Of a stretch of DNA of 64,000 nucleotides, positions 1-8,750 are shown piece by piece. The notes under the pieces are model-generated. The model searched no databases, was not told the DNA's origin, and saw only the letters and a program-made list of their open reading frames with translations. The position numbers and the translations under genes were made by a program. Numbering within the stretch: position 1 is the stretch's first letter; every line of letters begins with the position of its first letter. Source of the stretch: Geothrix oryzae (lineage in GTDB: Bacteria > Acidobacteriota > Holophagae > Holophagales > Holophagaceae); NCBI RefSeq assembly GCF_030295385.1, contig NZ_AP027079.1, positions 1,178,001-1,242,000 on the forward strand. Direction: 5' to 3'.

Positions 1-1
1 C

Positions 2-1381
2 GCCGTCATCCGCGATGCCTACGAGGTGCTGGGCGACCGCGTACCCGCCGATCCCGGCACCCATTCCCGCGAGGATCCCGCCACCCAGGCCCTGCTGGCC
101 CGGGGCGACAGCATCGGCGTGTTCTATGTCGAAAGCCCCGCCACGCGCCAGCTCCAGCAGCGGGTGCGTAAGGGAGACTTCGAGACGCTGGTGATCCACA
201 GCAGCCTCATCCGTCCCGCCGCCTACCGCTGGGTGGACCGCTATGTGAAGCGCAGCCGCAAAGAGGAAGTGTGGGAGCCCAGTGATCCCGTGTTCAACGA
301 GCTGCTGTCCGAGAGCTTCGGCGTGCTGGTCTATCAGGAGGATGTCATCAAGGTCTGCGTGGCGCTGGCGGGCTGGAGCCACCATGAGGCCGACCAGCTC
401 CGCAAGCTCCTGGGCAGGCCCGACTGCGAGGAGAAGCTGCCCTACTACGAGGCCCGGTTCCGCGGCGGCTGTGCCGCGCGCGGCGTGCGGCCTTCAACGG
501 CGGACGAGGCCTGGGACATGATCCGCACCTTCCAGGGCTACTCCTTCTGCAAGCCCCACTCCGCCAGCTACGCCCAGGTGAGCTTCGAGAGCGCCTGGAT
601 CAAGGCCCACCATCCGGCCGCGTTCTTCGCCTCCGTCGTCACCAACCAGGGCGGCTACTACCCGGCCATCGCCTACCTGGGCGATGCCCGGCGCCACCGG
701 CTGGTGGTGCGGGGGCCCGATGCGAACCTGTCGGCCTGGCCCTTCACCGCCGAGGGCGAGCAGGCCCTGCGCGTGGGGCTCATGCAGGTGCACGGTGCCC
801 TGAAGCCCGAAGTGCTGGAGCTGCTGGAGGAGCGCGGACGGCACGGCCCCTTCGAGACCCTGGATGACCTGCTGGCCCGCGTGAAGCTCTCCGTCACCAC
901 CGCCGAGGCCCTCTGTGCCGCCGGGGCCTTCGACCGCTGGGCGCCGGATGGTGACCGCACGCGCCTCATGTGGGCGCGACTCGGCGGCGTGCCTCCCGGC
1001 GTGCGTCCCTGCCCCACGGATCCCTTCGATCGCGCCGACCTGGAGCTTCAGACCATGGGCCTCTCGCTGGAGGTCCACCCCGCCGCCCTCTCCCGGGTGC
1101 GCAAGGGCGGCGGGCCCGACCGCGTGGCGGATGCCAGCCAGGGCAAGCCCGGCCGCTGCCTGCGCTTTTGGGCCCTGGTGGTGGCGGACAAGGAGGTGGG
1201 CACGGAGCGGGGCGACCGCATGCAGTTCGTCACCTTCGAGGACGACACCGGCCTCTGCGAAGCCGTGGCCTTCCCCGATGTCCTCAGGCGCCGCCAGCGG
1301 CCCTTCCGGGTGGGGGAGGTCGTGTCCGTCCGCGGGAAGACGACCCTGCAGGATGGGCTGGCGGTGTTCGAGGTGGGGTGA
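2..1381 (+). CDS. DnaE-family DNA polymerase III alpha subunit, C-terminal part (5' end outside window)
   Basis: The reading frame is open from base 2, so the gene starts upstream of the window; about 460 C-terminal residues are present. The text matches the fingers/C-terminal half of C-family replicative polymerases: a segment containing FYVESPATRQL, then LIRPAAYRW, GVLVYQEDV with ALAGWSHHEADQLRK, and FCKPHSASYAQVSF. A helix-hairpin-helix-like stretch and a C-terminal OB-fold (EAVAFPDVLRR...VSVRGK) follow. It should polymerise DNA. The SLIRPAAYRW form resembles the shorter, non-housekeeping DnaE proteins often called DnaE2/ImuC-like rather than DnaE1, but the catalytic PHP and palm domains are off the edge, so class and activity cannot be settled. 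It ends 35 bp from a convergent lipoprotein gene. Confidence 0.88.
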   Translation, partial: AVIRDAYEVLGDRVPADPGTHSREDPATQALLARGDSIGVFYVESPATRQLQQRVRKGDFETLVIHSSLIRPAAYRWVDRYVKRSRKEEVWEPSDPVFNELLSESFGVLVYQEDVIKVCVALAGWSHHEADQLRKLLGRPDCEEKLPYYEARFRGGCAARGVRPSTADEAWDMIRTFQGYSFCKPHSASYAQVSFESAWIKAHHPAAFFASVVTNQGGYYPAIAYLGDARRHRLVVRGPDANLSAWPFTAEGEQALRVGLMQVHGALKPEVLELLEERGRHGPFETLDDLLARVKLSVTTAEALCAAGAFDRWAPDGDRTRLMWARLGGVPPGVRPCPTDPFDRADLELQTMGLSLEVHPAALSRVRKGGGPDRVADASQGKPGRCLRFWALVVADKEVGTERGDRMQFVTFEDDTGLCEAVAFPDVLRRRQRPFRVGEVVSVRGKTTLQDGLAVFEVG

Positions 1382-1415
1382 TCGGAGAAGCGTGGTGCGC
1401 CCGTGATCCCAGGCG

Positions 1416-3485
1416 CTACGGGGTCTCCTTCAGGATCGTATAGGTCGATGTGGCTCCCGTCGCCAGCGAGTCCCGCCCAAAGACGGTCACCCGGCCCGTG
1501 TCATCAAAGACGAGGGCCGGGTTCCGCTCGTAGCCGATGAAACGGGGCGTCAAGGCGAGGGGCATCCAGGTGCCCTTGGAGAAGAGGTAGAGAAGGCGGT
1601 CGGTGGACGCGTTTGCGAGCAGGGCGATCCGGGACCGGTCGGCGGAGAGGGCGATGTCCCCGTCGTAGCGGAGGCCGAAGACGGAAGCGGCCCCCAGCCG
1701 ATACGGCGATTGCCAGGTGCCGGCGACCTTTTCGATGCACATCAGGTCCACATCCGGGAGGGGAGGGCCGCTGGGCGCGATCCGGTCGAATACGAGCAGG
1801 GCGCGGTCGGGGGCGGGGAACACCAGCTTGCTGAAGGCTCCGCTGCTGAGTTGGATCGTCGGAATGGGGGAGGCGGTCCAAGCGCCGCCGGAGGTTCGGA
1901 ACAGCTCGGTGCCATTTCCGTCGGAGCCCCAGACGACGGCATGAGGGGCATTCGACGGATCCACGGCGAGCGTCACGCGGTTGTAGGACTGGGCCGGGAG
2001 GACATTCAAGGATTCCTCGACCCAGCCGGAGCTGTCCTTGTGAAGGTAGACAAGAGAGGCGGTCGACGGTCGCTGATCCTGGCTTTCATCGAGGAGGAGG
2101 TGGATCTGCCCGGATGAATCCAGCTCGAAGGCGTTGCCGCTGGATGCAGAGGCGGAGCCGGTGAACACCTTTCGGGTGAGGATGGGCTCGGACTGCCACT
2201 GGGTTCCGTCGTGCCACTCGTGGATCAGGTCGAACTCCACCCACACCCCGCCCACGGGCTTCAGCGAGACGAAGTGCGGGTGGTCCGAGGCATCGAATCG
2301 GACATAGGGATAGAGCCACAAGGCCCCCAGGGCTGGGTGCGCGTCCCAGGTGGACCCGTTGAAGATCCGCACCCCCGGGGAAGCCTTGTCGTCGAGGCTC
2401 AGGCAGGTCGTTCCATGGCCTGACCGGAACAGCCAGGTCGCGGTCGGAAGCGTCAGGACCTGGGTCGACACCACGGGCGCATTGGGGACCTGGTATTGAG
2501 CATGGGCGATCAAGGACCAGATGGAGGCCGTGGCGGACTTCGTTTCGAGGTAGTACTCGTAGGTGCCGGGCGTGCTTACGGCATCCACGAAGGTGGTGGC
2601 GCTTGGCGGCAGGTGCGCGATGTCCGTGACGAAGCTGGACGCGTAGCCATTCCCCGACCCGGGGGACCTCCACACCACGATCTCCGTGGCGAGGCTGCTG
2701 CGGTTCTTCCACCCGAGATGGATGCCGTCCGCCTGGGCGACGGCGGAAAAGGCGGTCACCGAGGAGACCGGGATGGGGGGTGCGGTGGCCAGGGCCGGAG
2801 CGCTTGAAACCGAGCCCTTGGCATAGGTGACCCGGTAGGAGCAGGTGGTGCCTTCCAGGAGATCCTGATCCATGAAGGAGAGTGCATCGGCGCCGAGCTG
2901 CGCGAGGGGCTGCCAGCCGCTGAAGCTGCCATCGGGGTTCAGCAGGGCCTTGTCCACCCGGACGGCATCTGCTGCCAGGGAGGCCTTCGCCCAACTGATG
3001 AACAGACCTCCCCGAAGCAGGGTCGTCGTCACCTGGGAGGCCGGGCGCAGCCCTCGGAAATAGGGAACGACATTGGTGTACTCGTACCTGATGCCACCGC
3101 GGACCGCGCACAGCCGGAATTGGAGATCCAGCAGCTCGGGGGTGCTCGGGTCGAAAGTCAGGATGATGCTCTCCCAATTCGCGGGGAGGATGTCGTTCGT
3201 CAACGACTGGAAAGGGCTGCCCGCCACGCTGGCCTCGAGCAGGAAGCCGTCATAGGTTGCGATGGGCCTGACCCAATCCAGCTGGATGATGTCGAAACTC
3301 GAGCCTTGCTTGAGGGTCAGGCTGGAGGCAAAGGTGATGGGCTGCTGCACCTTGGCGGGGACGGCGGATCCGCCAGACCCGCCGCCGCACCCCGGCAGGG
3401 CCAACAGGAGGAGAACGGCACCCACGGCCACCAGCCATTCCTTCAAATCCGCGAAACTCGAGAGCAAAGGCTTGCAGGGACGCAT
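1416..3485 (-). CDS. Large secreted lipoprotein with fibronectin-III-like segments, function unknown
   Basis: The 689-residue product begins with a long lipoprotein signal peptide: a hydrophobic core (WLVAVGAVLLLLALPGC) ends in a lipobox-like LPGC, followed by a Gly/Ser tether. I chose the ATG that gives this signal; the frame stays open far upstream only because of high GC. Residues from about 50 to 380 hold repeated beta-sandwich-like units with Tyr/Trp-rich strands resembling fibronectin type III (for example SYRVTYAKG and YEYYLETKSA). The C-terminal half has repeated D-x-S/D-x-x-P/G turns that look like a beta-propeller. It is probably anchored in the outer membrane or periplasm. No enzymatic motif is visible. 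The gene is convergent with the dnaE-like gene and divergent from the DUF2911 gene across 276 bp in which I see no other gene. Confidence 0.72.
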   Translation of the reverse strand: MRPCKPLLSSFADLKEWLVAVGAVLLLLALPGCGGGSGGSAVPAKVQQPITFASSLTLKQGSSFDIIQLDWVRPIATYDGFLLEASVAGSPFQSLTNDILPANWESIILTFDPSTPELLDLQFRLCAVRGGIRYEYTNVVPYFRGLRPASQVTTTLLRGGLFISWAKASLAADAVRVDKALLNPDGSFSGWQPLAQLGADALSFMDQDLLEGTTCSYRVTYAKGSVSSAPALATAPPIPVSSVTAFSAVAQADGIHLGWKNRSSLATEIVVWRSPGSGNGYASSFVTDIAHLPPSATTFVDAVSTPGTYEYYLETKSATASIWSLIAHAQYQVPNAPVVSTQVLTLPTATWLFRSGHGTTCLSLDDKASPGVRIFNGSTWDAHPALGALWLYPYVRFDASDHPHFVSLKPVGGVWVEFDLIHEWHDGTQWQSEPILTRKVFTGSASASSGNAFELDSSGQIHLLLDESQDQRPSTASLVYLHKDSSGWVEESLNVLPAQSYNRVTLAVDPSNAPHAVVWGSDGNGTELFRTSGGAWTASPIPTIQLSSGAFSKLVFPAPDRALLVFDRIAPSGPPLPDVDLMCIEKVAGTWQSPYRLGAASVFGLRYDGDIALSADRSRIALLANASTDRLLYLFSKGTWMPLALTPRFIGYERNPALVFDDTGRVTVFGRDSLATGATSTYTILKETP

Positions 3486-3761
3486 GGTGGAGACTCGGGA
3501 GGAGGAAGGTGGCAAGGGTGCGACCTGCCAGGCCATGAGATGGGCACGAGGCAGCCTGTTCAGGCCACGGTCTGAGCCGCTCCGCTTGGGGGAACCCAAG
3601 GGCGCAGGGGCGCGGTTCATGCATAGAGGCGAAGATCTGATTTTAGGGTCCCACGAGTGGCCCGGCAGAGCCAGGGACCCGCCCCTGGAATCGCACGGGT
3701 CGTCCCAGCGCGCTTCCCGATCCGGGTGGCTTCGGCGCAGGATGCTCTCCGGAGGTGTTCC

Positions 3762-4790
3762 ATGCGCCGCATCGCCTTTGCCCTTCTGGGGGTCGCACCC
3801 GCGCTCATCGCCCAGGCGCCGCCCCTCACGCTTCCCCAGGCCAGCCCCCAGGCCCTGGTCCGCCAGACGGTCGGGCTGACGGAACTCGAGGTGTCGTACC
3901 ATCGCCCCGCGGTGGCGGGCCGCAAGGTCTGGGGCGGGCTGGTGCCCTTCGGTCAGGTCTGGCGGGCCGGGGCCAACGAGAACACGGTCGTGGCCTTCTC
4001 CACGCCCGTCCGGGTGGGCGGCACGGTGCTGCCCGCAGGCCGCTACGGTCTCCACATGGTGCCCACGGCCACGACCTGGACGGTGATCTTCAGCAGTCAG
4101 TCCCACGGCTGGGGCAGCTACGGCTACACCCCCAAGGAGGACCTGGTCCGCATGACGGTGACCCCCGTGGCGGCCGAGCCCATGGAGCGCCTGGCCTTCA
4201 CCTTCGACGACCCCACCGAGGCGGGCGTCACCCTGTCGCTGCGCTGGGAGAAGCTGCGGGTGCCCATCCCGCTGGCGGTGGACACGAAGCAGGCCGTGGT
4301 CCAGAGCCTGCGGGACCAGTTGCGGGGCCTCCACCAGTTCTTCCCCGAAAGCTGGAGCGCCGCCGCGGGCTGGTGCGTCCGCATCGAGGTGAACCTGGAT
4401 GAGGCCATGACCTGGGCGGACCGCTCCCTGGCGTTGAAGGAGACCTTTGCGGGGGCGCGCGTCAAGGCGGCGCTGCTCGAGAAGAAGGGGGACGCCCGGG
4501 GCGCCGAGGCCCTGCGGGCGAAGGCCCTGGCGAAGGCCACGGAGCCGGAGGTCAACCAGCTGGGCTACGCGCTGCTGGGCCAGAACAAGGTGGATGAGGC
4601 CCTGGCCCTCTTCCAGCGGAATGTCCAGGATCACCCGGACTCCTGGAATGTCTACGACAGCCTGGCCGAGGCCTATGCCCTCAAGGGCGACAAGGCCCAG
4701 GCCATCGCCAACTACCGCCGGGCCCTCGACAAGGTGAAGCAGGAGGACCAGCGCCTTCGCATCCAGGGCGAACTCGACAAGCTCAAGTAG
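3762..4790 (+). CDS. DUF2911 domain protein with C-terminal TPR repeats, exported
   Basis: This 342-residue protein starts at an ATG preceded by GGAGGTGTTCC, a strong ribosome-binding site that fixes the start. Residues 1-18 (MRRIAFALLGVAPALIAQ) form a signal peptide. Residues about 25-180 match the DUF2911 family, with the typical YHRPAVAGRKVWGGLVPFG and WRAGANENT segments and PAGRYGLH. The rest is helical with TPR-like units (NQLGYALLGQNKVDEALALF and DSLAEAYALKGDKAQAIANY). DUF2911 proteins are common in Bacteroidota and Acidobacteriota and have no established function; a periplasmic scaffold or stress role is plausible. The next gene, a secreted hydrolase, begins 52 bp downstream on the same strand. 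Confidence 0.85.
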   Translation: MRRIAFALLGVAPALIAQAPPLTLPQASPQALVRQTVGLTELEVSYHRPAVAGRKVWGGLVPFGQVWRAGANENTVVAFSTPVRVGGTVLPAGRYGLHMVPTATTWTVIFSSQSHGWGSYGYTPKEDLVRMTVTPVAAEPMERLAFTFDDPTEAGVTLSLRWEKLRVPIPLAVDTKQAVVQSLRDQLRGLHQFFPESWSAAAGWCVRIEVNLDEAMTWADRSLALKETFAGARVKAALLEKKGDARGAEALRAKALAKATEPEVNQLGYALLGQNKVDEALALFQRNVQDHPDSWNVYDSLAEAYALKGDKAQAIANYRRALDKVKQEDQRLRIQGELDKLK

Positions 4791-4842
4791 GCAGGCGGAC
4801 GGCGTGGCACATCGGAAACGCCGGTTTGCTATGCTCCCGCCC

Positions 4843-5829
4843 ATGCCCCGCGCCATCCTCGTGCTCCTGTTGCTGCTCGCCGCCCCGGCCTTCGCCCAGG
4901 ACGCGGCTCCGGAACCCCTGGGCGTGGCGCTGGAGAACCATCCCTATCCCCATCCCGTGCGCTTCTTCCCGGTGACGGTGGAGGGGCAGGATCTGCGGAT
5001 GGCCTACATGGATGTGGCACCGCTTGGCCCCGCCAACGGTCAGGCGGTGCTGCTGCTCCACGGAAAGAACTTCTTCGGGGCCTACTGGGAGGGCACGATC
5101 CAGGCCCTGTCGGCGGCGGGGTACCGGGTGGTGGTGCCGGATCAGATCGGCTTCGGCCGGTCGCCCAAGCCCGACCTCCACTACAGCTTCGAGCTGCTGG
5201 CGCAGACCACGAAGGCCCTGCTGGACAGCCTGGGCGTGGCGAAGGTGGTGGTGGTGGGCCACTCCATGGGCGGCATGCTGGCGGTGCGCTATGCGCTGCT
5301 CTATCCGGCGGCCACGGCGCGGCTGGTGCTGGAGAACCCCATCGGCCTGGAGGACTACCGCGTGAAGGTGCCCTTCACCAGCGTCGATGCCACCTACAAA
5401 TCCATGCTCGCGCCCACGCGGGAGGGGTTGGATCGCTTCTACCGCTCGTACTTCGCCACCTGGAGGCCCGAGTTCGGGGTCTGGGCCGACCTGGCTTGGC
5501 GGGCGACGCTCAGCGGCGAGTGGCCTCGGGCGGCCAAAGCTTCCGCCCTGACCTACGACATGATCTACACCCAGCCCGTGGTGCAGGACCTGCCGCGCCT
5601 GGCCGTGCCCACGCTGCTGGTCATCGGGCAGGCGGATCGCACGACGCTGGGGCGCGGGGCGCTGAAGCCCGAGGTGCTGGCGACGCTGGGCCGCTATCCC
5701 GAGCTGGGGCGCCATGCGCAGGCCGCCATCCCCGGCGCGAAGCTCGTGGAGCTCGCGGGCGTGGGCCACATCCCCCATCTGGAGGCGCCGGAGCGCTTCC
5801 ACGCGGCGCTACTGGCGTTCCTGAAGTAG
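4843..5829 (+). CDS. Exported alpha/beta hydrolase
   Basis: The 328-residue product has a signal peptide (MPRAILVLLLLLAAPAFAQ), which decides the start at the internal ATG rather than an earlier one. The alpha/beta-hydrolase fold is clear: oxyanion-hole region LLLHGKNFFGAYW, nucleophile elbow GHSMGG carrying the catalytic Ser, acid region VIGQADRT, and the catalytic His in GVGHIPHLEAPERF near the C-terminus. It resembles proline-iminopeptidase and haloalkane-dehalogenase-like periplasmic hydrolases, but the substrate cannot be told from sequence. It lies between the DUF2911-TPR gene and the SPOR-NlpC/P60 gene in a same-strand run with gaps of about 25-50 bp, so the three may be cotranscribed. 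Confidence 0.86.
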   Translation: MPRAILVLLLLLAAPAFAQDAAPEPLGVALENHPYPHPVRFFPVTVEGQDLRMAYMDVAPLGPANGQAVLLLHGKNFFGAYWEGTIQALSAAGYRVVVPDQIGFGRSPKPDLHYSFELLAQTTKALLDSLGVAKVVVVGHSMGGMLAVRYALLYPAATARLVLENPIGLEDYRVKVPFTSVDATYKSMLAPTREGLDRFYRSYFATWRPEFGVWADLAWRATLSGEWPRAAKASALTYDMIYTQPVVQDLPRLAVPTLLVIGQADRTTLGRGALKPEVLATLGRYPELGRHAQAAIPGAKLVELAGVGHIPHLEAPERFHAALLAFLK

Positions 5830-5855
5830 GCGGGCGGGATCTCGGAGGCGGAACC

Positions 5856-6644
5856 ATGAAGATGGGGCGGGGAGCCGGGAAGATCCTCATGGCCCTGCTG
5901 GTGCTGACGGCGGCCTGCAGCCGCGCGCCACACCCCCTGCCGGAGCGGACCCCACCGGAGCGGCCCCGGGGCACGGCCGCCCGGGCCCTCCCGCGCCTGG
6001 GCTACACGCTGCAGGCGGGGGCCTTCGCCAAGGTGGAAAACGCCGCGCGCTTCGCGGAGTCCCTGCAGGCCCAGGGACTGGAGGCCACCTACTACGCTTC
6101 GGGCGAAGGCCTCTACCGGGTGCGCTTCGGCGATTTCGCCACCCGGGAGAAGGCGCGGGCCAGGGGCGAGGCCCTGAAGCGTGCGGGCGTGATCGAGGCT
6201 TTCTGGGTGGTGGCGCCGGACGGTTCGGCTCCGGGGGCTTCGGGCCGCCCGCAGATCCACCCGGCGGACGAGCGGGGCCTGCGGGCCAGCCTGGTGGAGA
6301 CCGCCCGGGGCTACCTGGGCGTGCCCTACCTGTTCGGGGGCACCACGGAGCGGGGGTTCGACTGCTCGGGCCTCACGGGGGCGGTCTACCGGCTGAACGG
6401 ACTGCGGCTGCCGCGCTCGTCCCAGGCCCAGTTCGAGGCGGGCAGTCCGGTGGATCTGGAGCAGGCCCGGGCGGGGGACCTCCTCTTCTTCGCCCCAGGG
6501 GGCGGGCGGGTGAGCCATGTGGGGCTGTATGTGGGGCAGGGGGCTTTCATCCATGCCCCTTCGGCGGGGCGGGGGATCTGTCAGGATCAGCTTTCGGACC
6601 GCTACTACCAGAAGGCCTTCGTGGGGGCCCGGACCTACCTCTAG
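5856..6644 (+). CDS. Lipoprotein with SPOR domain and NlpC/P60 cell-wall endopeptidase domain
   Basis: The 262-residue protein starts at an ATG 5 nt after GGAGGCGG. Its signal peptide ends in a lipobox (LTAAC), so it should be lipid-anchored in the periplasm. Residues about 48-118 form a SPOR domain (GYTLQAGAFAKVENAARF ... YRVRFGDF), a fold that binds glycan strands lacking stem peptides and localises proteins to division sites. Residues about 140-262 are an NlpC/P60 hydrolase with the Cys in FDCSGLTGAVYR and His residues in VSHVGLYVG and FIHAPS. NlpC/P60 enzymes usually cut the D-Glu/m-Dap bond of stem peptides. The SPOR plus NlpC combination suggests a septal peptidoglycan hydrolase. Confidence 0.92.
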   Translation: MKMGRGAGKILMALLVLTAACSRAPHPLPERTPPERPRGTAARALPRLGYTLQAGAFAKVENAARFAESLQAQGLEATYYASGEGLYRVRFGDFATREKARARGEALKRAGVIEAFWVVAPDGSAPGASGRPQIHPADERGLRASLVETARGYLGVPYLFGGTTERGFDCSGLTGAVYRLNGLRLPRSSQAQFEAGSPVDLEQARAGDLLFFAPGGGRVSHVGLYVGQGAFIHAPSAGRGICQDQLSDRYYQKAFVGARTYL

Positions 6645-6697
6645 AACGGGCTCTAGAACCGGGGTTTGAGCATCAATTGCGACTGGCTGTCGATTTT

Positions 6698-6728
6698 TTG
6701 AAAATTGGATGCAGAACCGGCCTATACT
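6698..6728 (+). promoter_or_regulatory. Probable sigma70-type promoter of the cold-shock gene
   Basis: TTGAAA (6698-6703) and TATACT (6723-6728) are separated by 19 bp in a locally AT-rich patch of otherwise GC-rich DNA. A start near 6735 would leave a leader of about 93 nt, consistent with the long leaders of many csp mRNAs. The spacer is longer than the optimal 17 bp, so the exact -35 is uncertain. Confidence 0.5.
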
Positions 6729-6827
6729 GTGGATTGCCCGTCAGTCGTGCGGGCAGAACAAGCGTTGCAGCCTCGCCTGGAAGGAACAATGCATCTACAT
6801 CCAGGACAAAGAACATAGGTAGGCAAC

Positions 6828-7031
6828 ATGGCTCAGGGAACCGTTAAGTGGTTCAACGCCGAAAAGGGTTTCGGATTCATCACCCCCGATGACGGTGGTG
6901 CGGATCTGTTCGTTCATCACTCCGCGATCGAGACCACGGGCTTCCGCACCCTGGACGAGAATCAGCGCGTCAGCTTCCAGGTTGGTCAGGGCCAGAAGGG
7001 CCCCCAGGCGACCAACGTCAACAAGCTGTAA
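6828..7031 (+). CDS. csp: Cold-shock protein (CspA family)
   Basis: The 67-residue protein is a single cold-shock domain of the usual family length. RNP1 is present as KGFGFI and RNP2 as LFVHHSAI, with the aromatic residues used to bind single-stranded RNA or DNA. CspA-family proteins act as RNA chaperones that melt mRNA structure during cold shock or rapid growth. The gene stands alone, with its own promoter-like sequence and an unusually clean UUCG-loop terminator, so it is probably a highly expressed monocistronic transcript. Confidence 0.96.
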   Translation: MAQGTVKWFNAEKGFGFITPDDGGADLFVHHSAIETTGFRTLDENQRVSFQVGQGQKGPQATNVNKL

Positions 7032-7051
7032 TTCATACTGTTCAACATCGG

Positions 7052-7081
7052 ACCGGCCTCCTTCGGGAGGCCGGTTTGTTT
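7052..7081 (+). terminator. Intrinsic terminator of the cold-shock gene
   Basis: A perfect 10-bp stem (ACCGGCCTCC / GGAGGCCGGT) with a TTCG tetraloop is followed by TTGTTT, 20 bp after the csp stop. The same ACCGGCCTCC stem recurs in the hairpin between tatA and tatC. Confidence 0.88.
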
Positions 7082-7162
7082 ATGCCCTCCAGGACTTTCC
7101 TTTTGGCATCCCTTTGGCGGTAGTCCTCCTGTCCCGGCCGCTGGCTGGGCGAGAGGTGCCTA

Positions 7163-7906
7163 ATGGACTCGGGATACTATGTCGCCGCCGGCAGCTTGAA
7201 GGCCCGGGCCTTCCAGCTGGATGTGGTGGCGAACAACCTGGCGAACGCCGCGACGGTGGGCTATAAGCCCGACCAGCCGTTCTTCGCCGTCTTCAACAAG
7301 GCCGCAGGGAGCGGGCGGAAGCTGCCCCTGAGCGGCAGCGTGAACGATGGGGTGGTGTTCGGAGAGACTGGCGTGGTCACCACGCAGGGTGCCCTCCGGG
7401 CCACCGGCCGTTCCCTGGATGTGGCCATCGAAGGCAATGGCTTCCTGATGGTGCGCACGCCCGGCGGCGATCGGGCGACCCGGGATGGCCGCCTCCAGAT
7501 GGGCCAGGATGGGCAGATCCAGGCCATGGATGGCAGCCCATTACTGGGCAAAAACGGCCAACCCATCACCGTCGACCCCAAGAACGGCACGGTCTCCATC
7601 ACGGCGGACGGCACCGTCTCCCAGAAGGAGCAGGTGCTGGGCCAGCTGGATGTGAAGGCCTATGAGAAGCCCGGTGCCCTGAAGCGCACCGGCGCCCTCC
7701 GCTTTGATCCCGCGGGGGCGGCGGAGGCCCCCGTGACGGGCACGGTCACCCAGGGCCACCTGGAGCAGAGCGCCGTGGACACGGCCTCCACCATGGTCGA
7801 GATGATCCGCCTGAACCGGCTCTTCGAGCTGAGCATGAAAGTGGCCTCGACCCTCACGAACGATCTCGATTCGCGCTCGATCAACGATGTCGCGATCACC
7901 CGCTAG
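7163..7906 (+). CDS. flgF: Flagellar basal-body rod protein FlgF
   Basis: The 247-residue product belongs to the flagellar rod/hook family. The N-terminal ANNLANAATVGYKPD motif and C-terminal heptad-like helix (DTASTMVEMIRLNRLFELSM) are the pair that packs into the axial rod, and the middle holds the conserved VAIEGNGFLMVRTPGG. It is shorter than FlgG and lies directly upstream of it, the usual order flgF-flgG. FlgF builds the proximal rod in the periplasm after export by the flagellar type III system. The start follows GAGAGGTGCCTA. Confidence 0.92.
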   Translation: MDSGYYVAAGSLKARAFQLDVVANNLANAATVGYKPDQPFFAVFNKAAGSGRKLPLSGSVNDGVVFGETGVVTTQGALRATGRSLDVAIEGNGFLMVRTPGGDRATRDGRLQMGQDGQIQAMDGSPLLGKNGQPITVDPKNGTVSITADGTVSQKEQVLGQLDVKAYEKPGALKRTGALRFDPAGAAEAPVTGTVTQGHLEQSAVDTASTMVEMIRLNRLFELSMKVASTLTNDLDSRSINDVAITR

Positions 7907-7957
7907 TCCTCAGTCTTCAATCTTCAACGATTTCAGTGAATTGACCGGGAGGTTCTC

Positions 7958-8746
7958 ATGATGCGTGCGATGTGGTCGGCGGCGGCGGGCATGAATGTCC
8001 AGCAGTACAACATGGACACCATCTCCAATAACCTGGCGAATGTGAACACCACGGGCTTCAAGAAGGCCCGGGCCGAGTTCCAGGATCTGCTCTACCAGAC
8101 CGTGAACCTGGCGGGCACGAACTCCAGCACCAGCAGCACGATCCCGGCCGGCATCCAGCTGGGCCACGGCGCGAAGCTGCAGAGCCTCATGCGGCAGTTC
8201 AGCACCGGCAACCTGCGCCAGACGGCCAACCGCTTCGACATGGCCATCGAGGGCGACGGCTTCTTCCGGGTCACCCAGCCGGACGGCACCCTGGCCTACA
8301 CCCGGGATGGCGGCTTCACCACGGACCAGAACGGCGCCCTGGTGAATTCGGCGGGCTACCTGCTGGATCCCCAGATCACCATCCCCCAGGACGCCCTGAG
8401 CGTGACCATCGCCGGGGACGGCACCGTGAGCGTCACCCAGCCCGGGCAGACCCAACCCCAGCAGGTGGGCCAGATCACCCTGTCGCATTTCGTCAACCCC
8501 ACGGGTCTGAACCAGTTGGGCCGGAACCTGCTGCAGCCCACCCTGGCCAGCGGCGAGGCCATCGACGGCACGCCCGGCTCGGATGGCCTGGGCACCATCA
8601 ACCAGGGTTTCCTGGAAGTCTCCAATGTGGATGTGGCCGAGGAGATGGTGAACATGATCATCGGCCAGCGGGCCTACGAGGCGAACTCGAAGACCATCCG
8701 CACCGTGGACGACATGCTCAGCCTGCTGAACAACCTCAAGCGGTAG
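7958..8746 (+). CDS. flgG: Flagellar distal-rod protein FlgG
   Basis: The 262-residue protein has the family's standard length and motifs: N-terminal MWSAAAGMNVQQYNMDTISN and NLANVNTTGFKK, central MAIEGDGFFRV, and C-terminal GFLEVSNVDVAEEMVNMIIG followed by QRAYEANSKTI. FlgG forms the distal rod that crosses the periplasm through the P- and L-rings. The start lies 7 nt after GGGAGG. It ends 4 bp before flgA, so these two are very probably cotranscribed with flgF. Confidence 0.97.
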   Translation: MMRAMWSAAAGMNVQQYNMDTISNNLANVNTTGFKKARAEFQDLLYQTVNLAGTNSSTSSTIPAGIQLGHGAKLQSLMRQFSTGNLRQTANRFDMAIEGDGFFRVTQPDGTLAYTRDGGFTTDQNGALVNSAGYLLDPQITIPQDALSVTIAGDGTVSVTQPGQTQPQQVGQITLSHFVNPTGLNQLGRNLLQPTLASGEAIDGTPGSDGLGTINQGFLEVSNVDVAEEMVNMIIGQRAYEANSKTIRTVDDMLSLLNNLKR

Positions 8747-8750
8747 CCCC

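Noticed and set aside
3486-4856. N-terminal extension of the fibronectin-like lipoprotein reaching back to 4856
   Set aside because: The extension is antisense to the DUF2911-TPR gene and would bury the lipoprotein signal peptide 450 residues inside the protein.
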